5,230 bases of DNA, taken from Nitrosopumilales archaeon CG15_BIG_FIL_POST_REV_8_21_14_020_37_12. GTDB taxonomy: Archaea; Thermoproteota; Nitrososphaeria; Nitrososphaerales; Nitrosopumilaceae. The position numbers and the translations under genes were made by a program. Below the pieces are notes generated by a model that saw only the letters and a program-made list of their open reading frames with translations, had not been told where the DNA came from and searched no databases. Where the stretch lies: contig PFFZ01000014.1 of NCBI GenBank assembly GCA_002781805.1, forward strand, positions 6,168 to 11,397. Reading direction: 5' to 3'. Positions 1 to 4,955 of the stretch are shown one piece after another. Positions within the stretch are counted from its first letter, which is position 1, and every line of letters starts with the position of its first letter.

Positions 1-534
1 AGAAAAACAATCGAAGACTATTTTGAAGACGGAAAGAGATTCGGAGTCAGCATAGAATATGCAGTATCAGACAAACCACTTGCCACGGCAGGACAATTAA
101 AAACTGCAGAGAAGTTCATCGACGACACATTTGTTTGCATGTACGGAGACTCGATATTTGATTTTAGTCTAAGAAACATGATAAAACAACATCAACAGAA
201 AAAAGCATTTGTTACTATGAGTTTGTATGAATATAAAACAAACCTAGCTTATGGAGTAATTGAGACTGCTAAAAATGGAAAGGTGTTAAGTTGGAATGAA
301 AAACCTGAGATTAAAGCAAACATCAACATGGGATGCTATGTAATGGAACCAAAAGTCATGGATTTGATTCCAAAAAATAAACCATATGGAATGGATGATG
401 TGATCAAAAAAGCAATGATCAGAAAGAAACTAATCAATAGTTTTGTAACAAAAAAAGGATTTACAGACATTGGAAACAAAACAACATACAAAAAAGCAAA
501 TCAAGAGTATCTCCAAAAACTAGGAAAGATCTAA
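1..534 (+). CDS. Sugar-phosphate nucleotidyltransferase, 3' part (5' end outside window)
   Basis: The frame is open from base 1 to TAA at 532-534, giving 177 visible residues. The first in-window ATG (139) lies inside the conserved core and is not the start. Visible landmarks fit the NTP_transferase (PF00483) fold: PLATAGQLK, the GxAGAL-type loop; MYGDS, where the Asp is the usual metal ligand of the 'NGD' motif; NEKPE; NMGCYVMEP; and DIGNKTTYKKANQEYL near the C-terminus, the family's 'DIGTPEDY..AN' segment. The missing N-terminus should carry the GGxGTRLxPLT nucleotide-binding loop, so the full protein is probably about 230-240 residues. There is no left-handed beta-helix acetyltransferase domain after the catalytic domain, unlike GlmU-type proteins. 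Enzymes of this family join NTP and sugar-1-phosphate to make NDP-sugar in the cytoplasm; the sugar cannot be read from the sequence. The next gene, a Gna1-like acetyltransferase 8 nt away, suggests GlcNAc-1-phosphate as substrate (inference). Confidence 0.88.
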   Translation, partial: RKTIEDYFEDGKRFGVSIEYAVSDKPLATAGQLKTAEKFIDDTFVCMYGDSIFDFSLRNMIKQHQQKKAFVTMSLYEYKTNLAYGVIETAKNGKVLSWNEKPEIKANINMGCYVMEPKVMDLIPKNKPYGMDDVIKKAMIRKKLINSFVTKKGFTDIGNKTTYKKANQEYLQKLGKI

Positions 535-538
535 AAGG
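535..538 (+). promoter_or_regulatory. Short Shine-Dalgarno-like AAGG before the acetyltransferase gene
   Basis: AAGG lies in the 8-nt gap between the nucleotidyltransferase stop and the ATG at 543, 4 nt from the start codon. No TATA-like box fits in this gap, so the second gene most likely depends on a transcript starting upstream and uses this site for internal initiation. Confidence 0.45.
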
Positions 539-542
539 AAAA

Positions 543-980
543 ATGAGCAATTTAATCATCCGTGAATTAAAAAAAGACGATCTATGGAATGGGTTTTTGA
601 CAACTCTGGATTCACTACGCCAAGCAAGCAATATTGAAAAAGACACAGCAGAAGAAATTTTCGATAAGATCAACTCCAATGAAGATTACATCATAGTGGT
701 GGCAGAAATGGATGGAAGGATAATAGGCGCCACAACACTGTTTATAGAATCCAAATTCATACACAATGGAGGAAAAGTAGGCCATATCGAGGATGTGGTA
801 GTAGACAAGAGCTACCAAGGCAAGGGCACAGGTGAGAAGATCATCAAGTATGTCTTAGAAACAGCAAAGAAGAAAGGATGCTATAAGACGATTCTTGATT
901 GTACTGATGATGTAAAGCCATTTTATGAGAAAATTGGATTTAAGCATAATGCAAACGCATTAAGATTCGATCATGTCTAG
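543..980 (+). CDS. Gna1-like glucosamine-6-phosphate N-acetyltransferase (GNAT family)
   Basis: This is a single-domain, 145-residue GNAT protein. Residues 5-30 form the first strand and helix. Residues 70-87 (ESKFIH...GHIEDVVV) closely match the eukaryotic Gna1/GNPNAT1 signature (E-H-K-F-I-H...G-x-x-E-D-V-V-V), which makes the call more specific than generic GNAT. The acetyl-CoA pyrophosphate loop is QGKGTG at 92-97, and C118-Y119-K120 together with PFYEKIGF (126-133) match the 'CYK..L...FY.K.GF' end of Gna1, including the tyrosine expected near the active site. Gna1 transfers acetyl from acetyl-CoA to GlcN-6-phosphate, giving GlcNAc-6-phosphate on the eukaryotic route to UDP-GlcNAc. The C-terminus (RFDHV) is unlike eukaryotic Gna1. 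The gene forms a probable operon with the preceding nucleotidyltransferase, and its TAG overlaps the stop of the opposing membrane protein gene. The family is clear; the exact substrate is inferred. Confidence 0.85.
   Translation: MSNLIIRELKKDDLWNGFLTTLDSLRQASNIEKDTAEEIFDKINSNEDYIIVVAEMDGRIIGATTLFIESKFIHNGGKVGHIEDVVVDKSYQGKGTGEKIIKYVLETAKKKGCYKTILDCTDDVKPFYEKIGFKHNANALRFDHV
977..980. other. Shared CTAG: overlapping stop codons of two convergent genes
   Basis: The palindrome CTAG supplies both stop codons: TAG at 978-980 on the plus strand ends the acetyltransferase gene, and TAG read from 979 to 977 on the minus strand ends the membrane protein gene. The two genes therefore have no intergenic DNA, and each terminator must lie inside the other gene. 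Confidence 0.9.
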
Positions 981-1417
981 AAATACTCTTTTTTTGGACG
1001 TTTCTTTTTTGTCTTTAATAGAATGCCACCAGCTGCAATTACAGGTATTGAAAGAATCATGAACAGTAATGGGACAAACACTACTGCATCAGTCATGTAC
1101 GAATCTACCACTTGTTCTATCATGGAATAGCAGATTGCCATTCCAGCAAGCATTATCACGCCACCTCCAATAATCAGCAGACCAATTGGCTTTGAGCCAT
1201 ATTGTCTTGACATGATAAATGAAAGCGCCGCCATAATAGATGCAGGTGCAACACCAATAGAAATGAATTGTAAAATTTTTGGATTTGCTTCAAAGGCCAT
1301 TCCAAATTCAAAATCAGTCGGAACATTTGTCATAAAATAGTAAATAGAAATCATTTCACCAGAGAACATTGCAAAAAGCCCAATACTTGCGATTGCAGCC
1401 CATTTCTCTATTGCCAT
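977..1417 (-). CDS. Small membrane protein with four predicted helices, function unknown
   Basis: I do not recognise a named family. The 146-residue product has four hydrophobic segments, at about residues 6-29, 48-70, 77-99 and 111-134. The loops alternate in charge: 30-47 is acidic, 71-76 (RQYGSK) basic, 100-110 acidic, and the tail 135-143 (KTKKKRPKK) strongly basic. By the positive-inside rule both ends face the cytoplasm. Helix 3 has a GGG stretch (84-86) and helix 4 a GG pair (130-131), which may support tight packing. There is no signal peptide, catalytic motif or metal-binding cluster. The ATG at 1417 is supported by a TATA-like box 25 nt upstream, so the gene can be transcribed on its own and need not depend on the upstream galT-like gene, which ends 43 nt away. 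The stop overlaps that of the convergent acetyltransferase gene. A role in the envelope is possible but not shown. Confidence 0.75.
   Translation of the reverse strand: MAIEKWAAIASIGLFAMFSGEMISIYYFMTNVPTDFEFGMAFEANPKILQFISIGVAPASIMAALSFIMSRQYGSKPIGLLIIGGGVIMLAGMAICYSMIEQVVDSYMTDAVVFVPLLFMILSIPVIAAGGILLKTKKKRPKKEYF
989..1010 (+). terminator. Two T-runs downstream of the acetyltransferase gene
   Basis: Seven T at 989-995 and six T at 1005-1010, just past the plus-strand stop, resemble the oligo-T termination signals of archaeal RNA polymerase. On the other strand the same bases encode the lysine-rich tail of the membrane protein. No stable stem precedes them, which fits archaeal but not bacterial intrinsic terminators. 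Confidence 0.5.
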
Positions 1418-1437
1418 GAAATACTAAGAGGTAGTTG

Positions 1438-1446
1438 ATAAATAAA
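1438..1446 (-). promoter_or_regulatory. TATA-like box for the membrane protein gene
   Basis: On the minus strand this reads TTTATTTAT, centred 25 nt upstream of the ATG at 1417, in the 43-nt gap after galT. The spacing predicts a transcript starting at or next to the start codon (leaderless), as is common in archaea. No Shine-Dalgarno sequence is seen. Confidence 0.55.
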
Positions 1447-1460
1447 CCATTCAGAAAAGA

Positions 1461-2477
1461 TCACAGAATGCCAACTAAATTGGCTAGTTCTTTCCTACAT
1501 GCAGCTCCAAGTTTTTCTGCAGCTTGTTCAGGAGATACATCATTCAGAAATATTCCATATCCGCGTTCCAAGCCAGACCAAGACTTCGTAATTGGATAGA
1601 TTTCAATGTGCCAATGAATTTGTCTGCTATTTTTCTTTTCAGGAGAAAGATGGAACACTAGATTGTAAGAGACATCCTTGATTGTTTTGGAGAGACCTCC
1701 AAGAGTAGCTCGTAAAATAAGAGACAAATCATTGATTTCTTTTTGTGTGATTTTTGAAAAACTTGTGGTGTGTTTTTTTGGAGATACCCAAAACTCGTAA
1801 GGATATGACGGAGCCCACGGACAAAATGCAATGAACCCTTCGGTTTGAAGAACTTGCCTAGGACCACCGATTTCTTCGTTTACAGTCTGGCACATGGGGC
1901 ATACGCCTTTTTCATTTAGAATTTTGTGCGATGCCTCTGCCTCTTCTTCAATGATTGGAGGAATTGTTGAAAATGTCAAGATGTTCAGATGAGGGTGTGG
2001 ATTGTTGGTGCCTGCAAGCTCGCCTTGATCAGCATAAATTGAAACGTATGTGACGCCTTTTTGAGTATAAAGCCATCGCAATCTGTCCTGAACCACTACA
2101 AGGACATTTGACCACTGTTCAGCGTTAATCGTTGCAAATGTGTCTTTTTCATTCGGAGATGCAACTACAATGTAATGATAACCGTAAGCAGGTTCACTAT
2201 AATGGGGACGATCACTGTAGGAATTCTCAGTCTCTATGGAGACTATGGGATTCTTGCTTTCAAAAACTCTAATAGACCATCCTTCTACATATTCATCTTC
2301 ATTGTCTTGTAATCGTTGGAGCATTCCATCTTTTGCAACAAGTGAAAGAACAGACGGGTTTGTCATGGATTCATTGCCAGGTGCAAAAGGAAGTTTTTTC
2401 GGGTCAATTACTTTGTCATCTTTTTTTGAAACGATCATAAAACGCTCAGAAACATAGTCTTTGCGCATGTCTCCCAT
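1461..2477 (-). CDS. GalT-like (HIT superfamily) nucleotidylyltransferase, divergent
   Basis: The 338-residue product is the usual length for galactose-1-phosphate uridylyltransferases and has their two-domain layout. N-terminal domain: LPFAPGNE (29-36) aligns with the CPFCPGNE zinc loop, GYHYIVV (99-105) with the GxHEVIVE strand, and NPHPHLN (159-165) with the active-site HPHxQ, making His163 the predicted nucleophile. C-terminal domain: CPMC (193-196), AFCPWAPSYPYEFW (217-230), PKKH (233-236), HWHIEIYP (288-295), and a GYGIFLNDVSPEQAA ending typical of archaeal GalT. GalT exchanges UMP between UDP-glucose and Gal-1-phosphate through a uridylyl-histidine. Two departures stand out: both cysteines of the first zinc loop are Leu and Ala, and the motif Gln is Asn165. 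A different donor or acceptor, as in ADP-sugar or dinucleoside-polyphosphate phosphorylases, is therefore possible. The superfamily is sure, the reaction is not. Met4 is an alternative start. Confidence 0.82.
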   Translation of the reverse strand: MGDMRKDYVSERFMIVSKKDDKVIDPKKLPFAPGNESMTNPSVLSLVAKDGMLQRLQDNEDEYVEGWSIRVFESKNPIVSIETENSYSDRPHYSEPAYGYHYIVVASPNEKDTFATINAEQWSNVLVVVQDRLRWLYTQKGVTYVSIYADQGELAGTNNPHPHLNILTFSTIPPIIEEEAEASHKILNEKGVCPMCQTVNEEIGGPRQVLQTEGFIAFCPWAPSYPYEFWVSPKKHTTSFSKITQKEINDLSLILRATLGGLSKTIKDVSYNLVFHLSPEKKNSRQIHWHIEIYPITKSWSGLERGYGIFLNDVSPEQAAEKLGAACRKELANLVGIL

Positions 2478-2500
2478 AGTGCATTTTGCGTTTAATGTAT

Positions 2501-2507
2501 GTTAAAA
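2501..2507 (-). promoter_or_regulatory. Weak TATA-like element for the galT-like gene
   Basis: The minus strand reads TTTTAAC, centred about 27 nt upstream of the ATG at 2477, the distance expected for a leaderless archaeal transcript. The match to a TATA consensus is weak. The support is mainly positional, since the same spacing recurs at other genes in the window. Confidence 0.35.
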
Positions 2508-2632
2508 TGTTTGCGGATATCCAAAAAGGAAAAATCAACAAGTAATCAGATAGTAAATTCATTAGAACATCAAAAAATAATTTTTGGATTTGAGGTATTT
2601 GAAAAGTAATTGATCGCAAAATATTGTGCAAG

Positions 2633-2653
2633 ATTTAAACAGAGCAGATAAAT
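2633..2653 (+). promoter_or_regulatory. Candidate TATA elements for apgM
   Basis: Two AT-rich boxes precede apgM: ATTTAAA at 2633-2639 and GATAAAT at 2647-2653. The first is the better box and would start transcription near 2663, leaving a leader of about 14 nt before the TTG at 2677. The second lies 27 nt before the TTG and would give a leaderless transcript. The sequence does not decide between them. Confidence 0.4.
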
Positions 2654-2676
2654 CTGAAAAAAACAGATGATCATAA

Positions 2677-3963
2677 TTGGATAATTCTGACATTCATATG
2701 ATTTACGTTCTTTTAGATGGAGTTGGAGACCTTCCCCACCCAGATTTGGATGGAAAGACGCCATTGGAGGCAGCAAATACACCGATTCTAGACAAACTAT
2801 CAAAAAATGGAGTAATTGGCGAAGTGATTTCAGTAGGCAAAGGAATTGCCCCAGAATCAGACATTGCAGTATTCAATATGTTAGGATACAAATTCCATCA
2901 CTCAGATTATGCGGGACGTGGTGTAATAGAAGCAATAGGAATAGGGATTGATTTCAAAAATGGAGATCTTGCATTAAGAGGCAATTATGCAACACTTGAT
3001 GACCAAGGCGTAATCATAGACAGAAGGGCTGGAAGACACATTGAAAAAGAAGATGCAAACGGCATTGCCAAAGAAATTGAGGCCAAGATCGAATTTTCTC
3101 ATCCAAACACCTCAGTGGTAGTTGCCCCAACAATCGGGCACAGAGTAACAGTTAGAATCAGAGCGGATTCAACTAAACTATCATCAAAAATCACCAATAC
3201 GGATCCAGCATACAGCAATATCGGAGGAATGGGAGTAGCCAAAGCAGTTGGGGATTACTTGGAAATAGAAAAATGTCTCCCGCTTGAAGAAACAGAAGAG
3301 GCCAAAATCACATCCAAATTAGTCAATGAATTTAATGAACAATCAATCAAAATAATGAAAGAGAGCCACATTAACAAAAAGAGAAAGGAACAGAACAAGA
3401 AACTATTGAGTTGTATTTTACTCAGAGATGCAGGAAACAAATATCCAGATGTGATTCCAATAAATGAAAAATATTCTATGAATTTTTCATGTATTGTAGA
3501 CATGCCAGTAGAGTTAGGAATTTCAGACATATTAGAAATGAAAGCATTTGAAGCAGGAGGACTAACAGACTATGAAGAGAAGGCAAGAGTTGCAGCTAAA
3601 GCGATGGAAACTCAAAATGCAATCTATGTACACCTAAAAGGTCCAGATGAATTTGGACATGATGGAGATGCAATAGGAAAAAAGAAGAACATAGAAGAAA
3701 TTGATCAGAGATTTTTTAAAACATTGTTAGACAACATTGACCCTAACAAAGTTGCAATAGTCATATCAGCAGATCACTCAACACCTTGCATTAACAAAGG
3801 ACATAGCGATGATCCAGTTCCAGTGTTAGTCTCAGCAAATTTCATAAAAAACGACGGAACCACAAGGATGACTGAAAAGCAAGCCAAGAAAGGGAGCATA
3901 GGCCTAATTCAGGGTGCAGAAGTAGTAGAGACAGCTTTGAAATTAATTAAATCTCAAATATAG
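2677..3963 (+). CDS. apgM: Archaeal-type 2,3-bisphosphoglycerate-independent phosphoglycerate mutase (ApgM)
   Basis: This cytoplasmic enzyme of the alkaline phosphatase superfamily interconverts 3- and 2-phosphoglycerate; in an autotroph it would mostly run towards sugars. The 428 residues fit the ApgM family (about 400-430). Conserved landmarks: VLLDGVGD (11-18) with metal ligand Asp14; ESDIAVFNMLGY (60-71) with Ser61 as predicted phospho-acceptor; RGNYATLDD (101-109) and IIDRRAGR (113-120); KGPDEFGHDGD (321-331) with Asp324 and His328; ADHSTPC (365-371) with Asp366 and His367; and KGHSDDPVPVLV (374-385) with His376. The metal and catalytic set looks complete. The start is uncertain. TTG at 2677 directly follows an in-frame TAA and is the longest option; ATG at 2698 gives a 421-residue protein beginning MIYVLLDG, closer to typical ApgM N-termini. 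Neither has a Shine-Dalgarno sequence. The 3' end overlaps the opposing DUF309 gene by 17 nt. Confidence 0.95.
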   Translation: MDNSDIHMIYVLLDGVGDLPHPDLDGKTPLEAANTPILDKLSKNGVIGEVISVGKGIAPESDIAVFNMLGYKFHHSDYAGRGVIEAIGIGIDFKNGDLALRGNYATLDDQGVIIDRRAGRHIEKEDANGIAKEIEAKIEFSHPNTSVVVAPTIGHRVTVRIRADSTKLSSKITNTDPAYSNIGGMGVAKAVGDYLEIEKCLPLEETEEAKITSKLVNEFNEQSIKIMKESHINKKRKEQNKKLLSCILLRDAGNKYPDVIPINEKYSMNFSCIVDMPVELGISDILEMKAFEAGGLTDYEEKARVAAKAMETQNAIYVHLKGPDEFGHDGDAIGKKKNIEEIDQRFFKTLLDNIDPNKVAIVISADHSTPCINKGHSDDPVPVLVSANFIKNDGTTRMTEKQAKKGSIGLIQGAEVVETALKLIKSQI

Positions 3964-4507
3964 TAAGTTTGTTTTCAGATTGCATTTCCTTTATTTTCTT
4001 TCTGATTCTATCCACATCTATTGTAGAATATGTGGCGGGGGAATCACCCAGCTTGTCTAATGCACGCTGAAGCATTCCAATTCCTATACTGTCTTCATCT
4101 TTTTGGGCATGTGCAAATGCTACTGCAAGCAAAATAATTCCCTGTACAAGTTCCTTTTCACGTCCAACACATTTTTTCCAAACACCTTCAAATGCCTCAT
4201 GACTTTCCCAGAATCGTTCATTATTAAAATAAAAAATTCCATCTTCTATCCCCTTCTCTTTGGTTATTTCCTCTTCAAACACGTGTCTAACATTATCCAA
4301 AGTGCCAATTGGGCTTAGTCGTTCAACTAGATTATCCATTTTATCTTGGTCAATAGATACATCCAGTTCAACAAAATTACTTGCTATGCGCGCAACTCTT
4401 ACTGATGCTCCCATGTCAGCACACAGATCTCTTGCCAGATGAACAATCTCTCTGGAATTTTTTGGTGAGTATCCCTTATTCATCAAATGCAGCATGTAAC
4501 GCTCCAT
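3947..4507 (-). CDS. DUF309-domain protein with an extra N-terminal domain
   Basis: The C-terminal half of this 186-residue protein matches the helical DUF309 family: FNNERFWESHEAFEGVW (94-110), carrying the typical F-W-x-x-H-E-x-x-E-x-x-W core, then LVQGIILLAVAFAH (120-133) and a leucine-rich helix near 144-153. Residues 1-85 are additional. They have a helical start (MERYMLHLMNKGYS, HLARDLCADMG) followed by strand-helix-strand text (ASVRVARI, NFVELDVSI, KMDNLVERLSPIGTLDNVRHVF), which suggests a small alpha/beta domain of ACT or ferredoxin-like type (inference). DUF309 has no settled function that I know of. The gene is divergent from the ribosomal pair rps24e-rps27ae, with an 84-nt shared promoter region, and its end overlaps apgM by 17 nt. 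The ATG at 4507 has a TATA-like box 26 nt upstream; Met5 is an alternative. There is no signal peptide or membrane segment, so it is probably cytoplasmic. Confidence 0.82.
   Translation of the reverse strand: MERYMLHLMNKGYSPKNSREIVHLARDLCADMGASVRVARIASNFVELDVSIDQDKMDNLVERLSPIGTLDNVRHVFEEEITKEKGIEDGIFYFNNERFWESHEAFEGVWKKCVGREKELVQGIILLAVAFAHAQKDEDSIGIGMLQRALDKLGDSPATYSTIDVDRIRKKIKEMQSENKLTIFEI
3968..4003 (+). terminator. T-rich termination region after apgM
   Basis: Immediately after the apgM stop the plus strand is rich in T-tracts (TTTGTTTT at 3968-3975, then TTTCC-TTTATTTTC-TTTC at 3985-4003). They lie inside the 3' coding part of the opposing DUF309 gene, where they encode its charged, lysine-containing tail. 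This would suit archaeal oligo-T termination, but no single run exceeds four T, so support is moderate. Confidence 0.33.
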
Positions 4508-4528
4508 GGATGGAATTGGACGTAATTT

Positions 4529-4537
4529 CTTAAATTT
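4529..4537 (-). promoter_or_regulatory. TATA-like box for the DUF309 gene
   Basis: The minus strand reads AAATTTAAG, centred about 26 nt upstream of the ATG at 4507, predicting a leaderless transcript. Its AAATTT core (4532-4537) is palindromic, so it could also bind TBP in the plus direction, but the plus-strand ribosomal gene has a better box of its own at 4560. Confidence 0.5.
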
Positions 4538-4559
4538 CTTGTCTAATCCGCAATCAAGG

Positions 4560-4567
4560 TTTATATG
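4560..4567 (+). promoter_or_regulatory. Consensus-like TATA box for rps24e-rps27ae
   Basis: TTTATATG is the closest match in the window to the archaeal TATA consensus (TTTATATA). Its centre is 28-29 nt upstream of the ATG at 4592, placing the transcription start at or within a few nucleotides of that ATG. The box contains the ATG at 4565, which argues against that codon as the translation start, because it would lie upstream of the transcript. Confidence 0.65.
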
Positions 4568-4591
4568 AAATATCCAAAGGATTTTGGATAC

Positions 4592-4954
4592 ATGTCCATT
4601 ATCAAGACTGTAAGCGACGTAAATAACACGTTCCTATCCAGAAGAGAGCTTACCTGTAATTTTGCAGGACTGGGAGGAAAACTCCAGAAACTCCAAGCAG
4701 TAGACATGATAACAAAAGAATTCAAACTTGATGGCAAAATCGTAATTCCAATAAGATTACGATCTCATGTAGGTAAACCAGAAGTAACTGGGACATTCTT
4801 TGTGTATGATGATGAGGGATTGGCCAAGAAACACGTAAACCCAGTAATTTTTGCACGATTAGACAAATCAAAAGCAAAGTTAGCTGAATCCCAGGCAGTA
4901 GAACAACCAGTAGAACAACCAGTAGAACAACCAGTAGAGGAGAAATCCGAATAA
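4592..4954 (+). CDS. rps24e: 30S ribosomal protein eS24 (S24e)
   Basis: This small-subunit protein is shared by archaea and eukaryotes and absent from bacteria. From the ATG at 4592 it is 120 residues. [20 protein letters not shown] matches the S24e N-terminal pattern (I-x-x-x-x-x-N-x-L-x-R-R-E), residues 34-52 form the helix and strand ([20 protein letters not shown]), and [16 protein letters not shown] (59-74) matches the G-x-x-x-x-x-G-x-x-x-V-Y-D signature. I preferred 4592 to the upstream in-frame ATG at 4565 because family members begin here, and the TATA box at 4560-4567 covers the upstream ATG. The longer form would add nine residues. After the core, residues 91-120 form a low-complexity tail with three VEQP units and an acidic end. 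The gene is followed after one nucleotide by rps27ae, with which it is surely cotranscribed. Confidence 0.9.
   Translation: MSIIKTVSDVNNTFLSRRELTCNFAGLGGKLQKLQAVDMITKEFKLDGKIVIPIRLRSHVGKPEVTGTFFVYDDEGLAKKHVNPVIFARLDKSKAKLAESQAVEQPVEQPVEQPVEEKSE
4897..4938 (+). repeat. 12-bp tandem repeat (3.5 units) in the eS24 tail
   Basis: The unit AGTAGAACAACC occurs at 4897-4908, 4909-4920 and 4921-4932 without a mismatch, then a half unit (AGTAGA) at 4933-4938. In frame it encodes Val-Glu-Gln-Pro three times (residues 103-114 from the 4592 start) and then Val-Glu-Glu-Lys. The exact DNA identity, including synonymous positions, points to recent expansion by slippage. Confidence 0.95.
4937..4942 (+). promoter_or_regulatory. 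Shine-Dalgarno-like GAGGAG for rps27ae, inside rps24e
   Basis: GAGGAG at the end of rps24e could pair with the 16S rRNA 3' end. Its spacing of 13 nt to the ATG at 4956 is longer than usual. With only one nucleotide between the two genes, re-initiation by terminating ribosomes is an equally likely mechanism. Confidence 0.4.
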
Positions 4955-4955
4955 C

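Larger units (their letters stand above)
2478..2676. other. 199-nt divergent intergenic region between galT-like gene and apgM
   Basis: This AT-rich spacer must hold the promoters of both flanking genes. It contains the weak galT element near 2504, a short hairpin-capable AT inverted repeat (arms CAAAAA and TTTTTG, 2571-2586), an inverted pair of 8-mers (ATTTTGCG at 2483-2490, CGCAAAAT at 2615-2622), and ATTTAAA plus GATAAAT before apgM. Reading frames crossing it show no protein-like character and run antisense into apgM or galT. I see no RNA gene. Confidence 0.6.

Noticed and set aside
2571..2586. AT hairpin with CAAAAA and TTTTTG arms in the galT-apgM spacer
   Set aside because: Six mostly A-T pairs are very weak, and no gene reads into it from either side, so a terminator or RNA element is not supported. 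Such repeats are expected by chance in DNA this AT-rich.
2483..2622. Inverted pair of 8-mers ATTTTGCG (2483-2490) and CGCAAAAT (2615-2622) as a shared regulator site
   Set aside because: The copies lie at very different distances from the two start codons (about 6 nt and 55 nt), and one 8-bp pair in about 200 nt of AT-rich sequence is weak evidence.
2446..2803. Minus-strand reading frames across the apgM promoter and 5' end
   Set aside because: They overlap galT or apgM in antisense, cover the promoters of both genes, and have a composition unlike a folded protein.
3255..3530. 91-codon minus-strand frame inside apgM
   Set aside because: It is fully antisense to a well-conserved gene. Its Ser/Leu/Phe-rich text is what the complement of AT-rich coding DNA gives.
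4532..4537. Palindromic AAATTT as a single TATA box for both DUF309 and rps24e
   Set aside because: It would fit the ATG at 4565, but the better TATA at 4560-4567 and the S24e family start favour 4592, so the element probably serves only the minus-strand gene.
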